Shown: positions 51,511-61,200 of the stretch, piece after piece
Layout of the letters: the number at the start of each line of letters is the position of its first letter
How positions within the stretch are numbered: the stretch's first letter is position 1
DNA from: Phycisphaerales bacterium UBA854
Lineage (GTDB): Bacteria > Planctomycetota > Phycisphaerae > Phycisphaerales > SM1A02
Reading direction: 5' to 3'
DNA: 64,000 nucleotides
NCBI GenBank assembly: GCA_002295885.1
Contig: DBGM01000041.1
Coordinates: 18,458-82,457 of the forward strand
Made by a program: the position numbers and the translations under genes
The notes under the pieces: generated by a model
Seen by the model: only the letters and a program-made list of their open reading frames with translations
What the model was told of the DNA's origin: nothing
The model's database searches: none

Positions 51511-51648
51511 CGGCTCACGAGTCGCCCCGACCAGAGCGCGCGGCGATTGACCTTCGGGGAGAATCTCCATACCGTGACCGTGAGGACCGGCCCGGATCGA
51601 AGAGGGCCCAAAACGCATGACTCCCCCATTTCCGGCCGAGGCACGATC

Positions 51649-53088
51649 GTGGCATTGTTCAATCGAAAAAAGGGCTCCGACGACGGATCGGATGCAGCCG
51701 CCGAGTTCGTACCGCAGCCGGAGAAGGCCAGGAAGTGGTTCCAGCACGCCAAGAACATGGCCGATTCATCGAACTTCCACTCGGCGCTGGTGTACTACGC
51801 CAACGGCATCAAGCTTGATCCGGAGTTGATCTCGGCCCATGAATCGATGATCGAGGTCGGCATCAAGCACCTGCAGGCCGGAGGAAAGAAGGCCTCCTCC
51901 AAGGATCTCAAGGGCGTCGACGGGCCGCATCCGGTCGACAAACTGGCGGCCGCAGAGCTGGCCTGGCTCTCGAAGTACGACCAGCCCGCGCTGGCGGTCA
52001 AGGCGCTGGCGGCAGCGGTCGAGGCCGACCAGCTGGAGCTGGCCAACATGCTCACCATCCGTGTGCTCACTCTGGTCAGTCGGGCCAAGAAGGTGTCCCG
52101 AAACCAGGTCATCCAGGTCATGGAACTCGCGAAGGCCGCCGGAGCCTGGAACGAGGCGATTGCGGCGGGACAGCTCGCGATGCAGATGGATCCCACCGAC
52201 AGTGCCCTCGATACCGAGATGAAGGACCTCGCCGCTCAGCGGGCCATGAGCCAGGGAGGCTACGAGGATGCCGGGGGCAAGGAAGGCGGCTTCCGCGAAA
52301 TGGTCAAGGACCTCGACAAGCAGCGGGAGCTCGAACAGGAGGATTCCATCGCCGGAGTGGGCGGCTCGGAGGAGCAGGTGCTCGAACGGGCCCGTGAGCA
52401 GTATCAGGCATCTCCGAACTCCCCCGATGTCCTCAACCGATTCGCCCAGCTGCTACGCAAGGACGGCAGCGATGCGGCCATTCGGGAAGCGATCCAGGTC
52501 TACATGAGCGGCTTCGAATCAATCGGCGAATACAGATTTCGGATGAACGCCGGAGATCTGGAACTCTCCGTTCTCCGTCGGGAGATCGATGAGGAGACCG
52601 ACGCCGAGCGTCGCTCGGAACTGGAACAGGCGATGATCGCCCGGGAACTCGAGGAATATCGCGAGCGGGCCGAACGGTATCCCACCGACCGCACCATCAA
52701 GTACAAGCTCGGCGACATCGCGCTCCGCAGCAACGACATCGGAACCGCGATGGAGTGCTTCCAGAAGTCCAAAGACGAGCCGAAGCTCCGGTCCCGGAGC
52801 GGGCACGCCCTCGCCAGATGCTTCGCACTCGAGGGCTGGCACAGCGAGGCCGTGGACGAGTTCCGGGACACGCTGGCGAATCTCGATGCGACGGAACGCG
52901 ATCTCGAACTGGACATCCGCTACGACCTCATGGAGTCCCTCATCGAGCTGGCCCGGGCCGATCGATCGGACCTGATGGCCAAGGAGGCCCTCGAGATCTG
53001 CAGCGGCATCGCCCGCAAGGACATCACCTACCGGGACATCAGGACCCGCCGGAAGGAACTCGACGAACTCTGCCGGGAACTGGGCTAA
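51649..53088 (+). CDS. Tetratricopeptide-repeat protein, cytoplasmic
   Basis: A 479-residue soluble, strongly charged protein made of helical repeats. F-H-S-A-L-V-Y-Y-A-N-G-I-K-L-D-P and N-E-A-I-A-A-G-Q-L-A-M-Q-M-D-P are clear TPR units, with others near residues 225-260 and 370-440. The linker around 200-235 is acidic and rich in Glu/Lys. The start is a GTG at 51649 with a weak GAGG upstream; earlier in-frame codons run into the def promoter on the other strand. It is followed by kdsB after 3 bases. The protein probably acts as an assembly scaffold, but its partner is unknown. Confidence 0.82.
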   Translation: MALFNRKKGSDDGSDAAAEFVPQPEKARKWFQHAKNMADSSNFHSALVYYANGIKLDPELISAHESMIEVGIKHLQAGGKKASSKDLKGVDGPHPVDKLAAAELAWLSKYDQPALAVKALAAAVEADQLELANMLTIRVLTLVSRAKKVSRNQVIQVMELAKAAGAWNEAIAAGQLAMQMDPTDSALDTEMKDLAAQRAMSQGGYEDAGGKEGGFREMVKDLDKQRELEQEDSIAGVGGSEEQVLERAREQYQASPNSPDVLNRFAQLLRKDGSDAAIREAIQVYMSGFESIGEYRFRMNAGDLELSVLRREIDEETDAERRSELEQAMIARELEEYRERAERYPTDRTIKYKLGDIALRSNDIGTAMECFQKSKDEPKLRSRSGHALARCFALEGWHSEAVDEFRDTLANLDATERDLELDIRYDLMESLIELARADRSDLMAKEALEICSGIARKDITYRDIRTRRKELDELCRELG

Positions 53089-53091
53089 AGC

Positions 53092-53808
53092 ATGACCAGG
53101 GCCTGCGCGGTCATTCCGACCCGACTCGCCTCGACGCGATTTCCCCGGAAATGCCTGGCGGATGAGACCGGCCTCCCGATGGTCGTCCATGTCTGCCGGC
53201 AGGCCGACGCCGCCACCGCGATCGAACGGGTGGTGGTGGCCGCCGACGACCGTGAAATCATCGATGCTGTCCGGAAGCACGGATTCGAAGCCGTTCTGAC
53301 CCGTCCCGATCATCCCAACGGAAGCAGTCGGGTCGCCGAGGTCGCCGAATCCCTGGATCATGACATCGTGGTCAACGTCCAGGGCGACGAACCCGAACTC
53401 GATCCCTCCGACATCGACGCCTCGATCGACGCCCTGCTTCGTCAGCCCGACTCTCCCGTCGCAACTCTGGCGACTCCCTTCGGACCGGAAGAGGATCGCA
53501 CGGATCCCAATCTGGTCAAGATCTACCACCGGGCCGGGATCGCCGAGGATTTCAGCCGGATCATGCGGGCCGACGGCAACGCCATGCGCCATGTGGGTCT
53601 ATACGCCTACCGTCGCGAGTTCCTGCCGCGGTACGTAGGTCTTCCGGAGACCCCGAGGGAGATCGAGGAGCGACTCGAGCAGTTGCGCATCCTGGACCAC
53701 GGCCATTCGATCGCCGTGGCGGAGGTGGCGGTCGGTCGGCACGGCATCGACACGCCGGAGCAGTACCGGGAGTTCGTGGCCAGATGGAGAACCCGTGAAG
53801 ACGGGTGA
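53092..53808 (+). CDS. kdsB: 3-deoxy-manno-octulosonate cytidylyltransferase
   Basis: A 238-residue nucleotidyltransferase that activates Kdo with CTP for lipid A-core assembly. A-V-I-P-T-R-L-A-S-T-R-F-P-R-K is the nucleotide-binding opening, V-V-V-A-A-D-D and V-V-N-V-Q-G-D-E-P the catalytic segments, and H-V-G-L-Y-A-Y-R-R the C-terminal hallmark of KdsB. Its presence argues for a Kdo-bearing lipopolysaccharide outer membrane. It follows the TPR gene by 3 bases and precedes pyrG by 44 bases, so CTP supply and CTP use are neighbours. Confidence 0.95.
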   Translation: MTRACAVIPTRLASTRFPRKCLADETGLPMVVHVCRQADAATAIERVVVAADDREIIDAVRKHGFEAVLTRPDHPNGSSRVAEVAESLDHDIVVNVQGDEPELDPSDIDASIDALLRQPDSPVATLATPFGPEEDRTDPNLVKIYHRAGIAEDFSRIMRADGNAMRHVGLYAYRREFLPRYVGLPETPREIEERLEQLRILDHGHSIAVAEVAVGRHGIDTPEQYREFVARWRTREDG

Positions 53809-53817
53809 CGATTCCGA

Positions 53818-53847
53818 TTGCGGCGCAGGACCACCCCGTGCTACAAT
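53818..53847 (+). promoter_or_regulatory. Leaderless promoter of pyrG
   Basis: TTGCGG (53818-53823), an 18-base spacer and TACAAT (53842-53847) end 5 bases before the pyrG ATG. There is no ribosome-binding site. TACAATCAA is also found before the lipoprotein gene at 2806. Confidence 0.5.
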
Positions 53848-53852
53848 CAATC

Positions 53853-55727
53853 ATGCCCCACCACGATGACACCACCACCGGTCCCGACGGCGACGCCTTC
53901 CTGAGCCAGTTCGGACGATCGACGCAACAGACAGAATTCTATTCACCGGTGCCCGAAGGATACGTCCCCGGTCGGACCAAATTCGTCGCCGTCTTCGGCA
54001 CGGTGATGTCCGGTCTCGGCAAGGGGATCTTCAGCGCCTCCCTGGCAAAGCTGATGAAGGACAAGGGGCTCGAGGTCGCTCCGATCAAGCTCGAGGGTTA
54101 TCTCAACATCGACTCGGGCACCCTGAACCCCTACCGCCACGGCGAGGTGTTCGTGCTCGACGACGGCACCGAATGCGACATGGACCTCGGCACCTACGAG
54201 CGGCTCCTGGACCAGAACCTGTCTCGACGTAACTTCTGCACCTCGGGCCAGATCTACTCCGAGATCCTCGAACGGGAGCGTCGGGGCGGCTTCCTCGGTC
54301 GCGACGTCCAGATGATCCCCCACGTCACGGGGGAAGTGAAGCATCGCCTGCGGACGCTGGCCATGACCGGGGGAAGCGACGGCGGCCAGGCCGATCTGGT
54401 CTTCATCGAGGTCGGCGGCACCGTCGGCGACTTCGAGAACGGCTTCTACATCGAAGCGCTGCGTGAGCTCGCGTTCGAGGAAGGTCCGGGATCGTTCTGC
54501 TTCGTGGCCCTGACCTACATCCTGGAACCCAAGACCCTCGGTGAACAGAAGTCCAAGGCCGCGCAGCTGGGCATCAAGCGGCTCATGGAGTTCGGGATCC
54601 AGCCGCAGATCCTGGCCCTCAGGGCCGACAATCCGGTCACGGGCTCCGCGATGGAGAAGATCTCGATGTTCTCCAACGTCCCCCTGCAGCGGGTGTTCTC
54701 CATGCACGATCGGGAATCGATCTACACCATCCCCGAAGCCATGCGGGCCGGTGGTCTGGACCGCGAGGTCCTGAGCATCCTCGGCATGCACGGCTCCGTC
54801 GATCAGGTCGCCGAGGACCGGGCCCGTGACGAGTGGGCCGGATACGCCCGGGGCATCGTCTCCGAACGACGCACCACGCTGACCGTGGGGATCCTCGGGA
54901 AGTACACCGCGCTCCGGGATGCCTACGCATCCATCGACAAGGCACTGGAGCACTGCGGCACCCATCTCTCTGCCGACATCCGCACGAAGTGGCTTGACAT
55001 TACCGACGTGACCGTCGACACGGTGGACGAGTTCATGGACGCCCACGGCCTCCATGCCGTCATCGTGCCCGGCGGGTTCGGCGAACGCGGCATCGAGGGC
55101 AAGATCGCATCCGTCAAGCATGTACGCGAACGCGGCATCCCGTTCCTTGGCATTTGCCTGGGATTTCAGATGGCGGTGATCGAATACGCCCGCCACATGG
55201 CGTCGATGCCCGACGCCAACTCGACCGAGTTCGTCGCCGACAGCACCTGCCCCGTCATCTCGGAACTGCCCGACCAGAAGGAGATCGAGGGGCTCGGCGG
55301 AACGATGCGGCTCGGCGGACAGGATGTCCAGCTCGGCAAGGACACGTTGGCCCAGTTCCTCTTCCGCGGTGCCAAGGCCGTCCGCGAACGGTTCCGGCAC
55401 CGGTACGAAGTGGAACCGGAACTGATCCGCCCCCTGGAAGCGGCCGGCCTCGTCTTCTCCGGCCGACACCCGGTGCATCCGATCATGCAGATCCTGGAAC
55501 TTCCGAGATCCGTGCACCCCTACTTCGTCGGGGCGCAGTTCCATCCCGAGCTCACCAGTCGGCCACTCCATCCGCAGCCCATGTTCATGGGGCTGATCGC
55601 CTCGGCAATCCTTCTGGCCGATCCGGAGCGTGCCGAGGAGCCGGGTCTGACCGACTGGATCATGCCTGCGGGCAGTGCAACGGGCGGTGACCCCAACCAG
55701 CATGTCCCCAGTCCCTGCACCGGTTGA
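53853..55727 (+). CDS. pyrG: CTP synthase with N-terminal extension
   Basis: A 624-residue enzyme that aminates UTP to CTP using glutamine. The synthase domain begins near residue 45 with F-V-A-V-F-G-T-V-M-S-G-L-G-K-G; the usual start is within a few residues of this motif, so about 40 extra residues precede it. The glutaminase half has the catalytic cysteine in F-L-G-I-C-L-G-F-Q, and His-Glu in Q-F-H-P-E-L. An extra tail of about 40 residues follows the normal end. Start ATG 53853 is supported by the TACAAT box 5 bases upstream. The insertion D-S-T-C-P-V-I-S-E-L-P is seen in many CTP synthases. Confidence 0.94.
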   Translation: MPHHDDTTTGPDGDAFLSQFGRSTQQTEFYSPVPEGYVPGRTKFVAVFGTVMSGLGKGIFSASLAKLMKDKGLEVAPIKLEGYLNIDSGTLNPYRHGEVFVLDDGTECDMDLGTYERLLDQNLSRRNFCTSGQIYSEILERERRGGFLGRDVQMIPHVTGEVKHRLRTLAMTGGSDGGQADLVFIEVGGTVGDFENGFYIEALRELAFEEGPGSFCFVALTYILEPKTLGEQKSKAAQLGIKRLMEFGIQPQILALRADNPVTGSAMEKISMFSNVPLQRVFSMHDRESIYTIPEAMRAGGLDREVLSILGMHGSVDQVAEDRARDEWAGYARGIVSERRTTLTVGILGKYTALRDAYASIDKALEHCGTHLSADIRTKWLDITDVTVDTVDEFMDAHGLHAVIVPGGFGERGIEGKIASVKHVRERGIPFLGICLGFQMAVIEYARHMASMPDANSTEFVADSTCPVISELPDQKEIEGLGGTMRLGGQDVQLGKDTLAQFLFRGAKAVRERFRHRYEVEPELIRPLEAAGLVFSGRHPVHPIMQILELPRSVHPYFVGAQFHPELTSRPLHPQPMFMGLIASAILLADPERAEEPGLTDWIMPAGSATGGDPNQHVPSPCTG

Positions 55728-55752
55728 AGACCGGCCCGGGCCGCCGTACCAT
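55724..55752 (+). promoter_or_regulatory. Promoter of tRNA-Met
   Basis: TTGAAG (55724-55729), overlapping the pyrG stop, and TACCAT (55747-55752) are 17 bases apart, and the tRNA begins 11 bases later. Confidence 0.55.
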
Positions 55753-55763
55753 CTCCGACCTCA

Positions 55764-55837
55764 GGCGATATAGCTCAGCTGGCTAGAGCGGAGGATTCAT
55801 AAACCTCAGGTCCCTGGTTCGAGTCCAGGTATCGCCA
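55764..55837 (+). tRNA. tRNA-Met(CAT), elongator type
   Basis: A 74-base tRNA with perfect acceptor GGCGATA/TATCGCC, D-loop AGCTCAGCTGGCTAGAGC, anticodon loop TTCATAA and T arm CCTGG-TTCGAGT-CCAGG. The discriminator is A and CCA is not encoded. The anticodon stem lacks the three G:C pairs of initiator tRNA, and the first base pair is G:C, so it is not fMet. A CAT tRNA could also be the lysidine-modified Ile tRNA; that cannot be excluded. Confidence 0.93.
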
Positions 55838-55852
55838 TTCCAAGCCGGATGC

Positions 55853-55876
55853 ACGGGGTCGCCTTCGCGGCCCCGT
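55853..55876 (+). terminator. Hairpin after tRNA-Met, possible terminator
   Basis: ACGGGGTCGC and GCGGCCCCGT pair (with one T.G) around a CTTC loop, 15 bases past the tRNA end. No T-run follows, so termination is uncertain. Confidence 0.4.
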
Positions 55877-55897
55877 CTGCATTGGGAGGCCATCGAC

Positions 55898-56782
55898 ATG
55901 AGCCGTATCGGCATCGACCTGGGCGGTACGAAGATCGAAGGGATCGTGCTCGAACCGGACGGCTCCGTGGCGACCAGACGCCGGCTGCCGACCCCGGAGG
56001 GCTACGGGAACACCCTGGATGTGCTGTCCGGGCTGATTGCCGAACTGGACGACGGTCGGATGCTGCCGGTGGGAATCGGAACCCCGGGCACTCCATCGCG
56101 TCGCACGGGACTGATGAAGAACTGCAATTCGACCTGCCTGAACGGACGACCGCTTCGGGACGATCTCGAGCGGATGGTCGGACGACACGTCGCTCTGGCA
56201 AACGACGCGAACTGCCTGGCGTTGTCGGAATGGGCCGACGGTGCCGCGCAGGGAGCGAAGGTCGTCTTCGCCGTCATCCTCGGTACGGGGGTCGGCGGCG
56301 GCCTGCTGGTCGAGGGCCGACTGGTGGAGGGGGCCGGAGGGGTCGGTGGAGAATGGGGCCATGTTCCCCTGCCGAATCCGACCGGAACGGAACTTCCGCC
56401 TCCACCGTGCTATTGCGGTCGGGCGGGGTGCATGGAGTGCTGGTGCAGCGGCCCGGCTGTGGAGGAGGATCACCGCCGATCATCCGGTCAGGGACTCGGA
56501 GTGCCCGAGATCGTCGGAGCGGCCCAACGGTGTGAACCGGAGGCCATGGCCACCATCGATCGCTGGTTGGATCGGATCGCCCGCGGACTCGCCGTGGTGG
56601 CGAACATCGTGGACCCCGACGTGTTCGTCTTCGGCGGCGGACTCTCAAACATTCCGGACCTCTACGGTGAACTTCCGCAACGCATGATGCGTCACGTGTT
56701 CAGCGACGATGTTCCGGCCCGCTTCGTGCCGGCCGCGCACGGAGACGCCAGCGGGGTGCGAGGGGCCGCCAGGTTGCGGTGA
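55898..56782 (+). CDS. ROK-family sugar kinase
   Basis: A 294-residue sugar kinase. The ATP-binding I-G-I-D-L-G-G-T-K-I-E-G is at the N-terminus, A-N-D-A-N-C-L-A-L-S-E holds the catalytic aspartate, and the ROK zinc motif is C-Y-C-G-R-A-G-C-M-E (near residue 165), with a histidine in G-E-W-G-H-V-P-L-P. It is closest in pattern to fructokinase/mannose kinase Mak-like ROK proteins that phosphorylate free hexoses. A strong GGGAGG lies upstream of the ATG. It is convergent with a small lipoprotein gene 3 bases away. Confidence 0.92.
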   Translation: MSRIGIDLGGTKIEGIVLEPDGSVATRRRLPTPEGYGNTLDVLSGLIAELDDGRMLPVGIGTPGTPSRRTGLMKNCNSTCLNGRPLRDDLERMVGRHVALANDANCLALSEWADGAAQGAKVVFAVILGTGVGGGLLVEGRLVEGAGGVGGEWGHVPLPNPTGTELPPPPCYCGRAGCMECWCSGPAVEEDHRRSSGQGLGVPEIVGAAQRCEPEAMATIDRWLDRIARGLAVVANIVDPDVFVFGGGLSNIPDLYGELPQRMMRHVFSDDVPARFVPAAHGDASGVRGAARLR

Positions 56783-56785
56783 GGT

Positions 56786-57067
56786 TCAGTCGTTTTCGTC
56801 CGACTCGATGCCCTTCTCCTCACCGACGGTGTCGTAGTCGATGAAGGGGTCCGGATCGGCAAAATCGATGCCTTCGGGATGAACGGCTCCATCCTCCGCC
56901 GTTGCGGCATCCCCCACGGTGCCATCCTCGGAACGCATCGCCGCCTGGCCTTCGACCTGAATGCTGTTCTCCTGCTGGGGGAGGTCGAACGTCGAAACCG
57001 GCTGGCAGGCCGATCCAAGACCCATCAGAAGGGTCAGGACTGCTGCTGATACGATTCTTGAGGCCAT
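56786..57067 (-). CDS. Small acidic lipoprotein
   Basis: A 93-residue exported protein. A hydrophobic signal segment (about residues 5-17) ends in a lipobox L-G-S-A-C, giving a lipidated Cys21. The mature part is acidic and low in complexity, ending E-S-D-E-N-D, with no domain. AAAGGAG lies seven bases before the ATG, a good ribosome-binding site. Function is unknown. The gene is divergent from the PEP-CTERM-like gene across 165 bases. Confidence 0.72.
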   Translation of the reverse strand: MASRIVSAAVLTLLMGLGSACQPVSTFDLPQQENSIQVEGQAAMRSEDGTVGDAATAEDGAVHPEGIDFADPDPFIDYDTVGEEKGIESDEND

Positions 57068-57203
57068 CGAAGGCTCCTTTACAGGGTTAAAAAGCAGGAT
57101 ACCACGGATTCAAGAGCCTCTGGTGGATAGTTTTTTATGGTTTGTTGAGGATCTTTACACTCGAATTTCGGGCCTGAGGCCATATCTTATAAACGGAAGG
57201 ATT

Positions 57204-57215
57204 GCCCCTAGGGGC
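57204..57215. promoter_or_regulatory. 12-base perfect palindrome upstream of the PEP-CTERM-like gene
   Basis: GCCCCTAGGGGC lies 17 bases before the ATG and just ahead of the ribosome-binding site GAGAGGAAG. The 57110-57200 stretch upstream is AT-rich and presumably holds the promoters for both divergent genes. The palindrome may be an operator or a leader stem. Confidence 0.35.
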
Positions 57216-57232
57216 TTGGGAGAGAGGAAGAT

Positions 57233-57892
57233 ATGAACATCAAACTTGCATCAGCAGCTGTTGTGCTGGCCGGCACCTCGTTTGCCTCGGCCGGTTACAT
57301 GGAGCAATACCTCGACAGTACCGGCGATATCTTCGACGGTGGACTGTCGAATCTGGACATCAGTTTCGTGGGAATCAACCACGACGCCGACAACGTCTAC
57401 ATGACCATCGAGATGAACGGCTACATCGGTGCCGGTTCCGATTGGGGCAAGTACATGATCGCGATCGACGCCTACGGCGGCGGTGGTACCGACAACCCCT
57501 GGGGACGCAACATGAGCTACGGCGGCGTCGAAGCCGACCGGTTCATCGGCACGTGGGTCGATGGCGGCGGTGGCATTGCCGGGTACGGCCACTTCGATGG
57601 CTGGTACTCCGCCGACAGCGGACTCAGCTCCACGAGCGACGACTACTCGATCACGGTCACAATCTCCCGCAGTTGGCTCGGTGCCGACGTCGACTCGTTC
57701 GACTTCGACGTGATGACCACCGGAAACGGTGCCGATCCCGGCATCGACCACCTCAGTCGCTCCGATCAGGCCACTGGCGGATGGGGAGAGACCTCGACGT
57801 CCGGTGCGTTCCTGACCTACAACCTTCCCGCCCCCGGAGCCATCGTTCTCCTGGGCATCGCGGGTCTGGCCGGATCGCGTCGCCGACGCTGA
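57233..57892 (+). CDS. Secreted protein with PEP-CTERM-like sorting tail
   Basis: A 219-residue exported protein. A signal peptide covers about residues 1-20 (ending S-F-A-S-A-G). The mature domain is Gly-, Tyr- and Asp-rich, with aromatic repeats like S-Y-G-G-V-E-A-D-R-F-I-G-T-W. The C-terminus L-P-A-P-G-A-I-V-L-L-G-I-A-G-L-A-G-S followed by an R-R-R-R cluster is a PEP-CTERM-type signal for exosortase sorting, with P-A-P in place of P-E-P. Role likely in the extracellular matrix or cell surface. The ribosome-binding site GAGAGGAAG is strong, and a terminator follows 25 bases after the stop. Confidence 0.87.
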   Translation: MNIKLASAAVVLAGTSFASAGYMEQYLDSTGDIFDGGLSNLDISFVGINHDADNVYMTIEMNGYIGAGSDWGKYMIAIDAYGGGGTDNPWGRNMSYGGVEADRFIGTWVDGGGGIAGYGHFDGWYSADSGLSSTSDDYSITVTISRSWLGADVDSFDFDVMTTGNGADPGIDHLSRSDQATGGWGETSTSGAFLTYNLPAPGAIVLLGIAGLAGSRRRR

Positions 57893-57916
57893 ACCGACCT
57901 CGATTCCGATCTCCCG

Positions 57917-57944
57917 ACGGCCCCGGTCTGACCGGGGCCGTTTC
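57917..57944 (+). terminator. Rho-independent terminator
   Basis: A perfect 11-bp stem ACGGCCCCGGT/ACCGGGGCCGT with a CTG loop, followed by TTCATTT, 24 bases after the PEP-CTERM-like gene. Confidence 0.8.
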
Positions 57945-57946
57945 AT

Positions 57947-57974
57947 TTGGCCCCCGCTCACTCTGCAGTACCAT
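57947..57974 (+). promoter_or_regulatory. Promoter of tRNA-Ser(TGA)
   Basis: TTGGCC (57947-57952) and TACCAT (57969-57974) are separated by 16 bases; the tRNA starts 14 bases later. Confidence 0.5.
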
Positions 57975-57988
57975 GCTCTGGACCACCT

Positions 57989-58075
57989 GGTGGGGTGGCG
58001 GAGCGGTTGAACGCGCCGGTCTTGAAAACCGGTATGGCCTCCGGGTCATCGTGGGTTCGAATCCCACCCCCACCG
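57989..58075 (+). tRNA. tRNA-Ser(TGA)
   Basis: An 87-base class II tRNA. The acceptor GGTGGGG/CCCCACC, anticodon stem CCGGT/ACCGG with loop CTTGAAA (anticodon TGA), a long variable arm and T arm GTGGG-TTCGAAT-CCCAC are all intact. The discriminator is G. CCA is not encoded. Confidence 0.95.
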
Positions 58076-58092
58076 TTGCCCATCGCAAGCAA

Positions 58093-58135
58093 CGACGCCG
58101 TGCCGGAATGAACCCGGACACGGCGTCGCATTTAT
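58093..58135 (+). terminator. Terminator after tRNA-Ser(TGA)
   Basis: CGACGCCGTG-CCGG pairs with CCGG-A-CACGGCGTCG (one bulged A) around an AATGAAC loop, followed by CATTTATC. The stem is long and GC-rich, though the T-run is poor. Confidence 0.65.
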
Positions 58136-58210
58136 CGATCGGGGGTCGAGCGTGCTCGGCCGGTCCTGGGCCGGCTCGTCCGCCCGATCAGGGCACACCA
58201 CACTGAAGTC

Positions 58211-61200
58211 CTATCCCGTGCACCCCCAGTCCGAGATCACGTAGAGCAGATCGGACACGTCCACGGATCCGTCGGGGGTCGCACCGGAGGGTGAAGCGCA
58301 GTCGGACGGACCGCTCGTCGACCCCCAGTCGCTGATGATCTGGAGCAGGTCAGCGACATCAACCGTGCCGTCACCCGAGACGTCCCCGGCACATGCCGCG
58401 GTCTGGCAGTCGTCCGGTACACCATCCCAGTTGAGATCGACCTGGGTGCCGGCTTCCAACTCGCAGGCATCGCTGATCCCGTCGTCGTTGCAATCGGCCA
58501 GGGACTGACAGATGTCGGGGACGAGATCAGGGCGACTGCGGGATCCACCGTCGGACAGGAACGCCTCGAGATCGGCGAAGTCCTGCTCCGTGAATTCATC
58601 GTGCGCACCACCGGGATGATCGGTGGGACTTCGCATCTTGTCCCACAGCGCTACTCGGCTGATGTCACGCAGGCTGGGCCCCGGGTACTGCTTGCCGCCA
58701 CCACCGTCGGGACCGTGGCATCCGAAGCACCACGTCTGGATCAGCGCCAGGCCGCCCGCGGCGGATCCGACGGGGCCTCCGTCGCAGTCGGCCAGAGTGC
58801 CATCGGCGATGTCGCACTCGTCCGGGACGTCGTTTCCGTTGCAGTCGGTGCTCTTTCCTTCGGCGATGTCGACGAAGTCCTCGATGCCGTTGCCGTTGCA
58901 ATCGCTCCCGGTGGAGGTGTAGTCGAGGGTCAGGGTGCCGGCACCGGTCGCCCCCTGCCAACCGCCGAGACGGATCCAGTAGACGCTCCCGCCCACGACC
59001 TCGAAGCCGTAGATGGCTGAGTAGTACTGCTGGCATCCACCCTCACCGGTGGCGTCGCCGTTGCAGGCGACCAGCGTCAGGCTGGTGCAGTCATCACCCT
59101 CGTAGAGAGCCATGGAGGTGTCATAGGACGATCCGTCGCAGGTGGACAGGGAGAGCGTGCCAGACAATCCGGGGGTGAATCGAAACCAGACATCGTCGCT
59201 GCCGTCCCAGTCGAGGTAGGTGCCTCCACAGAGGGAATCGGACGGATCCGGAAGTTCGGCACCGGCATCGGACGTGTCGAATGGATTCTCCCCGGGGATC
59301 GCCTCGGGAGCATCGGCGCACAGATCGCTGGCCGATCCGGTGGCCTGCTCGATCTGGCACTCGAAGCAGCCGTCACCGGCCGCATCGTTTCCGTCGTCGC
59401 AGTCCTCGCCGGCTTCGACGATGCCGTTTCCGCACTCCGCCGCACCGATGCACATCAGTTTGTAGATCGAACCGGACAGGGTCAGGACGTACAGTTCGCC
59501 GCTTTGCCCCTCGGCAAACGACGTGATGGCACCATTCGAGCCCGACCAGCCCAGCTCACTCGAGAGATCGTCGAAGTCGACGGCGACCCCGTCGCTCTCC
59601 CTGAACACCTTGATCCAGTCGGCGCAGTATTCGGCGTAGAAGTAGAGCCCCTGGTACTGCGGCACCTCGCACCCGCGGTAGACATGCCCGCCGATCACGG
59701 TGCAGGCGCCGCCGGAATGGTTGTAGTCGTGGATGGGAGCCGCGTAGCTGGAACTGCCGCTGCAGCCGGATGTGTCGTAGGCCGCATCGCCCTCGTAGCA
59801 TCGCCAGCCCCAGTTGTAGCCGCCGCCGCTGCCGGCCGGTTCGAAGTCGATCTCCTCGTAGGCGTTCTGTCCCACGTCACCGATCCACATGTCGCCGGTC
59901 TGCCGGTCGAAACTGAACTTCCACGGATTGCGGAGACCGGTGGACCAGATTTCGTCGCGGACATCGGAGTCGCCGACGAAGGGATTGTCGACGGGAACGT
60001 AGGTCGGAGGATTGTCCGGGTCGAGTCGAAGCATCTTGCCAAGGAGCGATCCGCCGTCCTGGGCACGATTGAGCGGGTCGCCGCCGCTGCCCCCGTCGCC
60101 CATTCCGACGTAGAGCATGCCGTCGGGACCGAAGCGAATGCATCCGCCGTTGTGGTTCGAATAATCCTGGTTGATGGTCTTCAGGATCGTTTCCGACCCG
60201 GAATCCGCGACGTTGGGATCGGTACTGACCCGGTACCGGGATATCACGGTGTTGCCGCTGGTATTGGTGTAGTTGACGTAGAAGTAGCCGTTGGTGTCGT
60301 AATCGGGATCGAAGGCCAGCCCCAGCAGGCCACGCTCGCCACCGGTGCTGATCTGGCCGGCAAGGTTCAGGAAGGTACCGATGGTGGAGTAGTCCGTCAG
60401 ACTCAGTACCCGGATTCGGCCGGTCTGCTCCATGACGAAGAGACGGGACGTGTCACCGGGTGGCGCATCGGCCTCCACCAGCGGCCCCAGGCCCGATTTC
60501 ACCTGGACCAGTGCCGGCGAGCAGCTTCCGAGGTTCTCGCACTCGTCGGGAAGACCGTTGCCGTTGCAGTCGCTGCTGGAACCGTCGGCGATGTCCTGGC
60601 CGTCGGGGCTGCCGTTGCCGTTGCAGTCGCCGCCCCCGCCGCCTTCCCCCACCGGTGCGTAGGCGAAACCGGTGGCCGAGGTGGCGTTGCTGCCCCCGGT
60701 GGCCGGCTTGAAGATGCCGAGGGTCGACGCATCGATCTGCGGAGCCACGTCGGATCTGAAGGAGAACGTATAGGCCGTGCCCCAGCGGATGGCGTTGGCC
60801 CACACGTTCTGCTGGTAGGTCTGCGAACACTGCCAGGTGATTCCGGACGATGAGATCGTGTACGACCAGTCGGTGCCGTCGACCGGCGATCCGCTGTGGT
60901 AGTCCACGTCGTTGAAATCGAAGTCGTAGTAGGTGCCATCGGGATCGACCGGCACGGTGAAGGAGTCGATGGATCGGTCGGAGGTCTGGTTCTGGACCGC
61001 GTAGATGTATTCGTACACCCCGCCGCCGAGATCCACGACCTTTGACCCGATGAGTACGCGACCTTCGTTCTCGATGAAGAAATCCGAGACGTAGACGCTG
61101 GAGTCGAAGTTCCTCCATGCCTCCACCGCGGTCGTCTCGCGCATCGTGTCGTAGGAGTCGATGTCGATGTTCCAGCTGTCTCCGCTGCCGGCGACGGCTC

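Noticed and set aside
53943..55703. 586-codon minus-strand open frame opposite pyrG
   Set aside because: The opposite strand is an intact CTP synthase and the antisense product has no domain.
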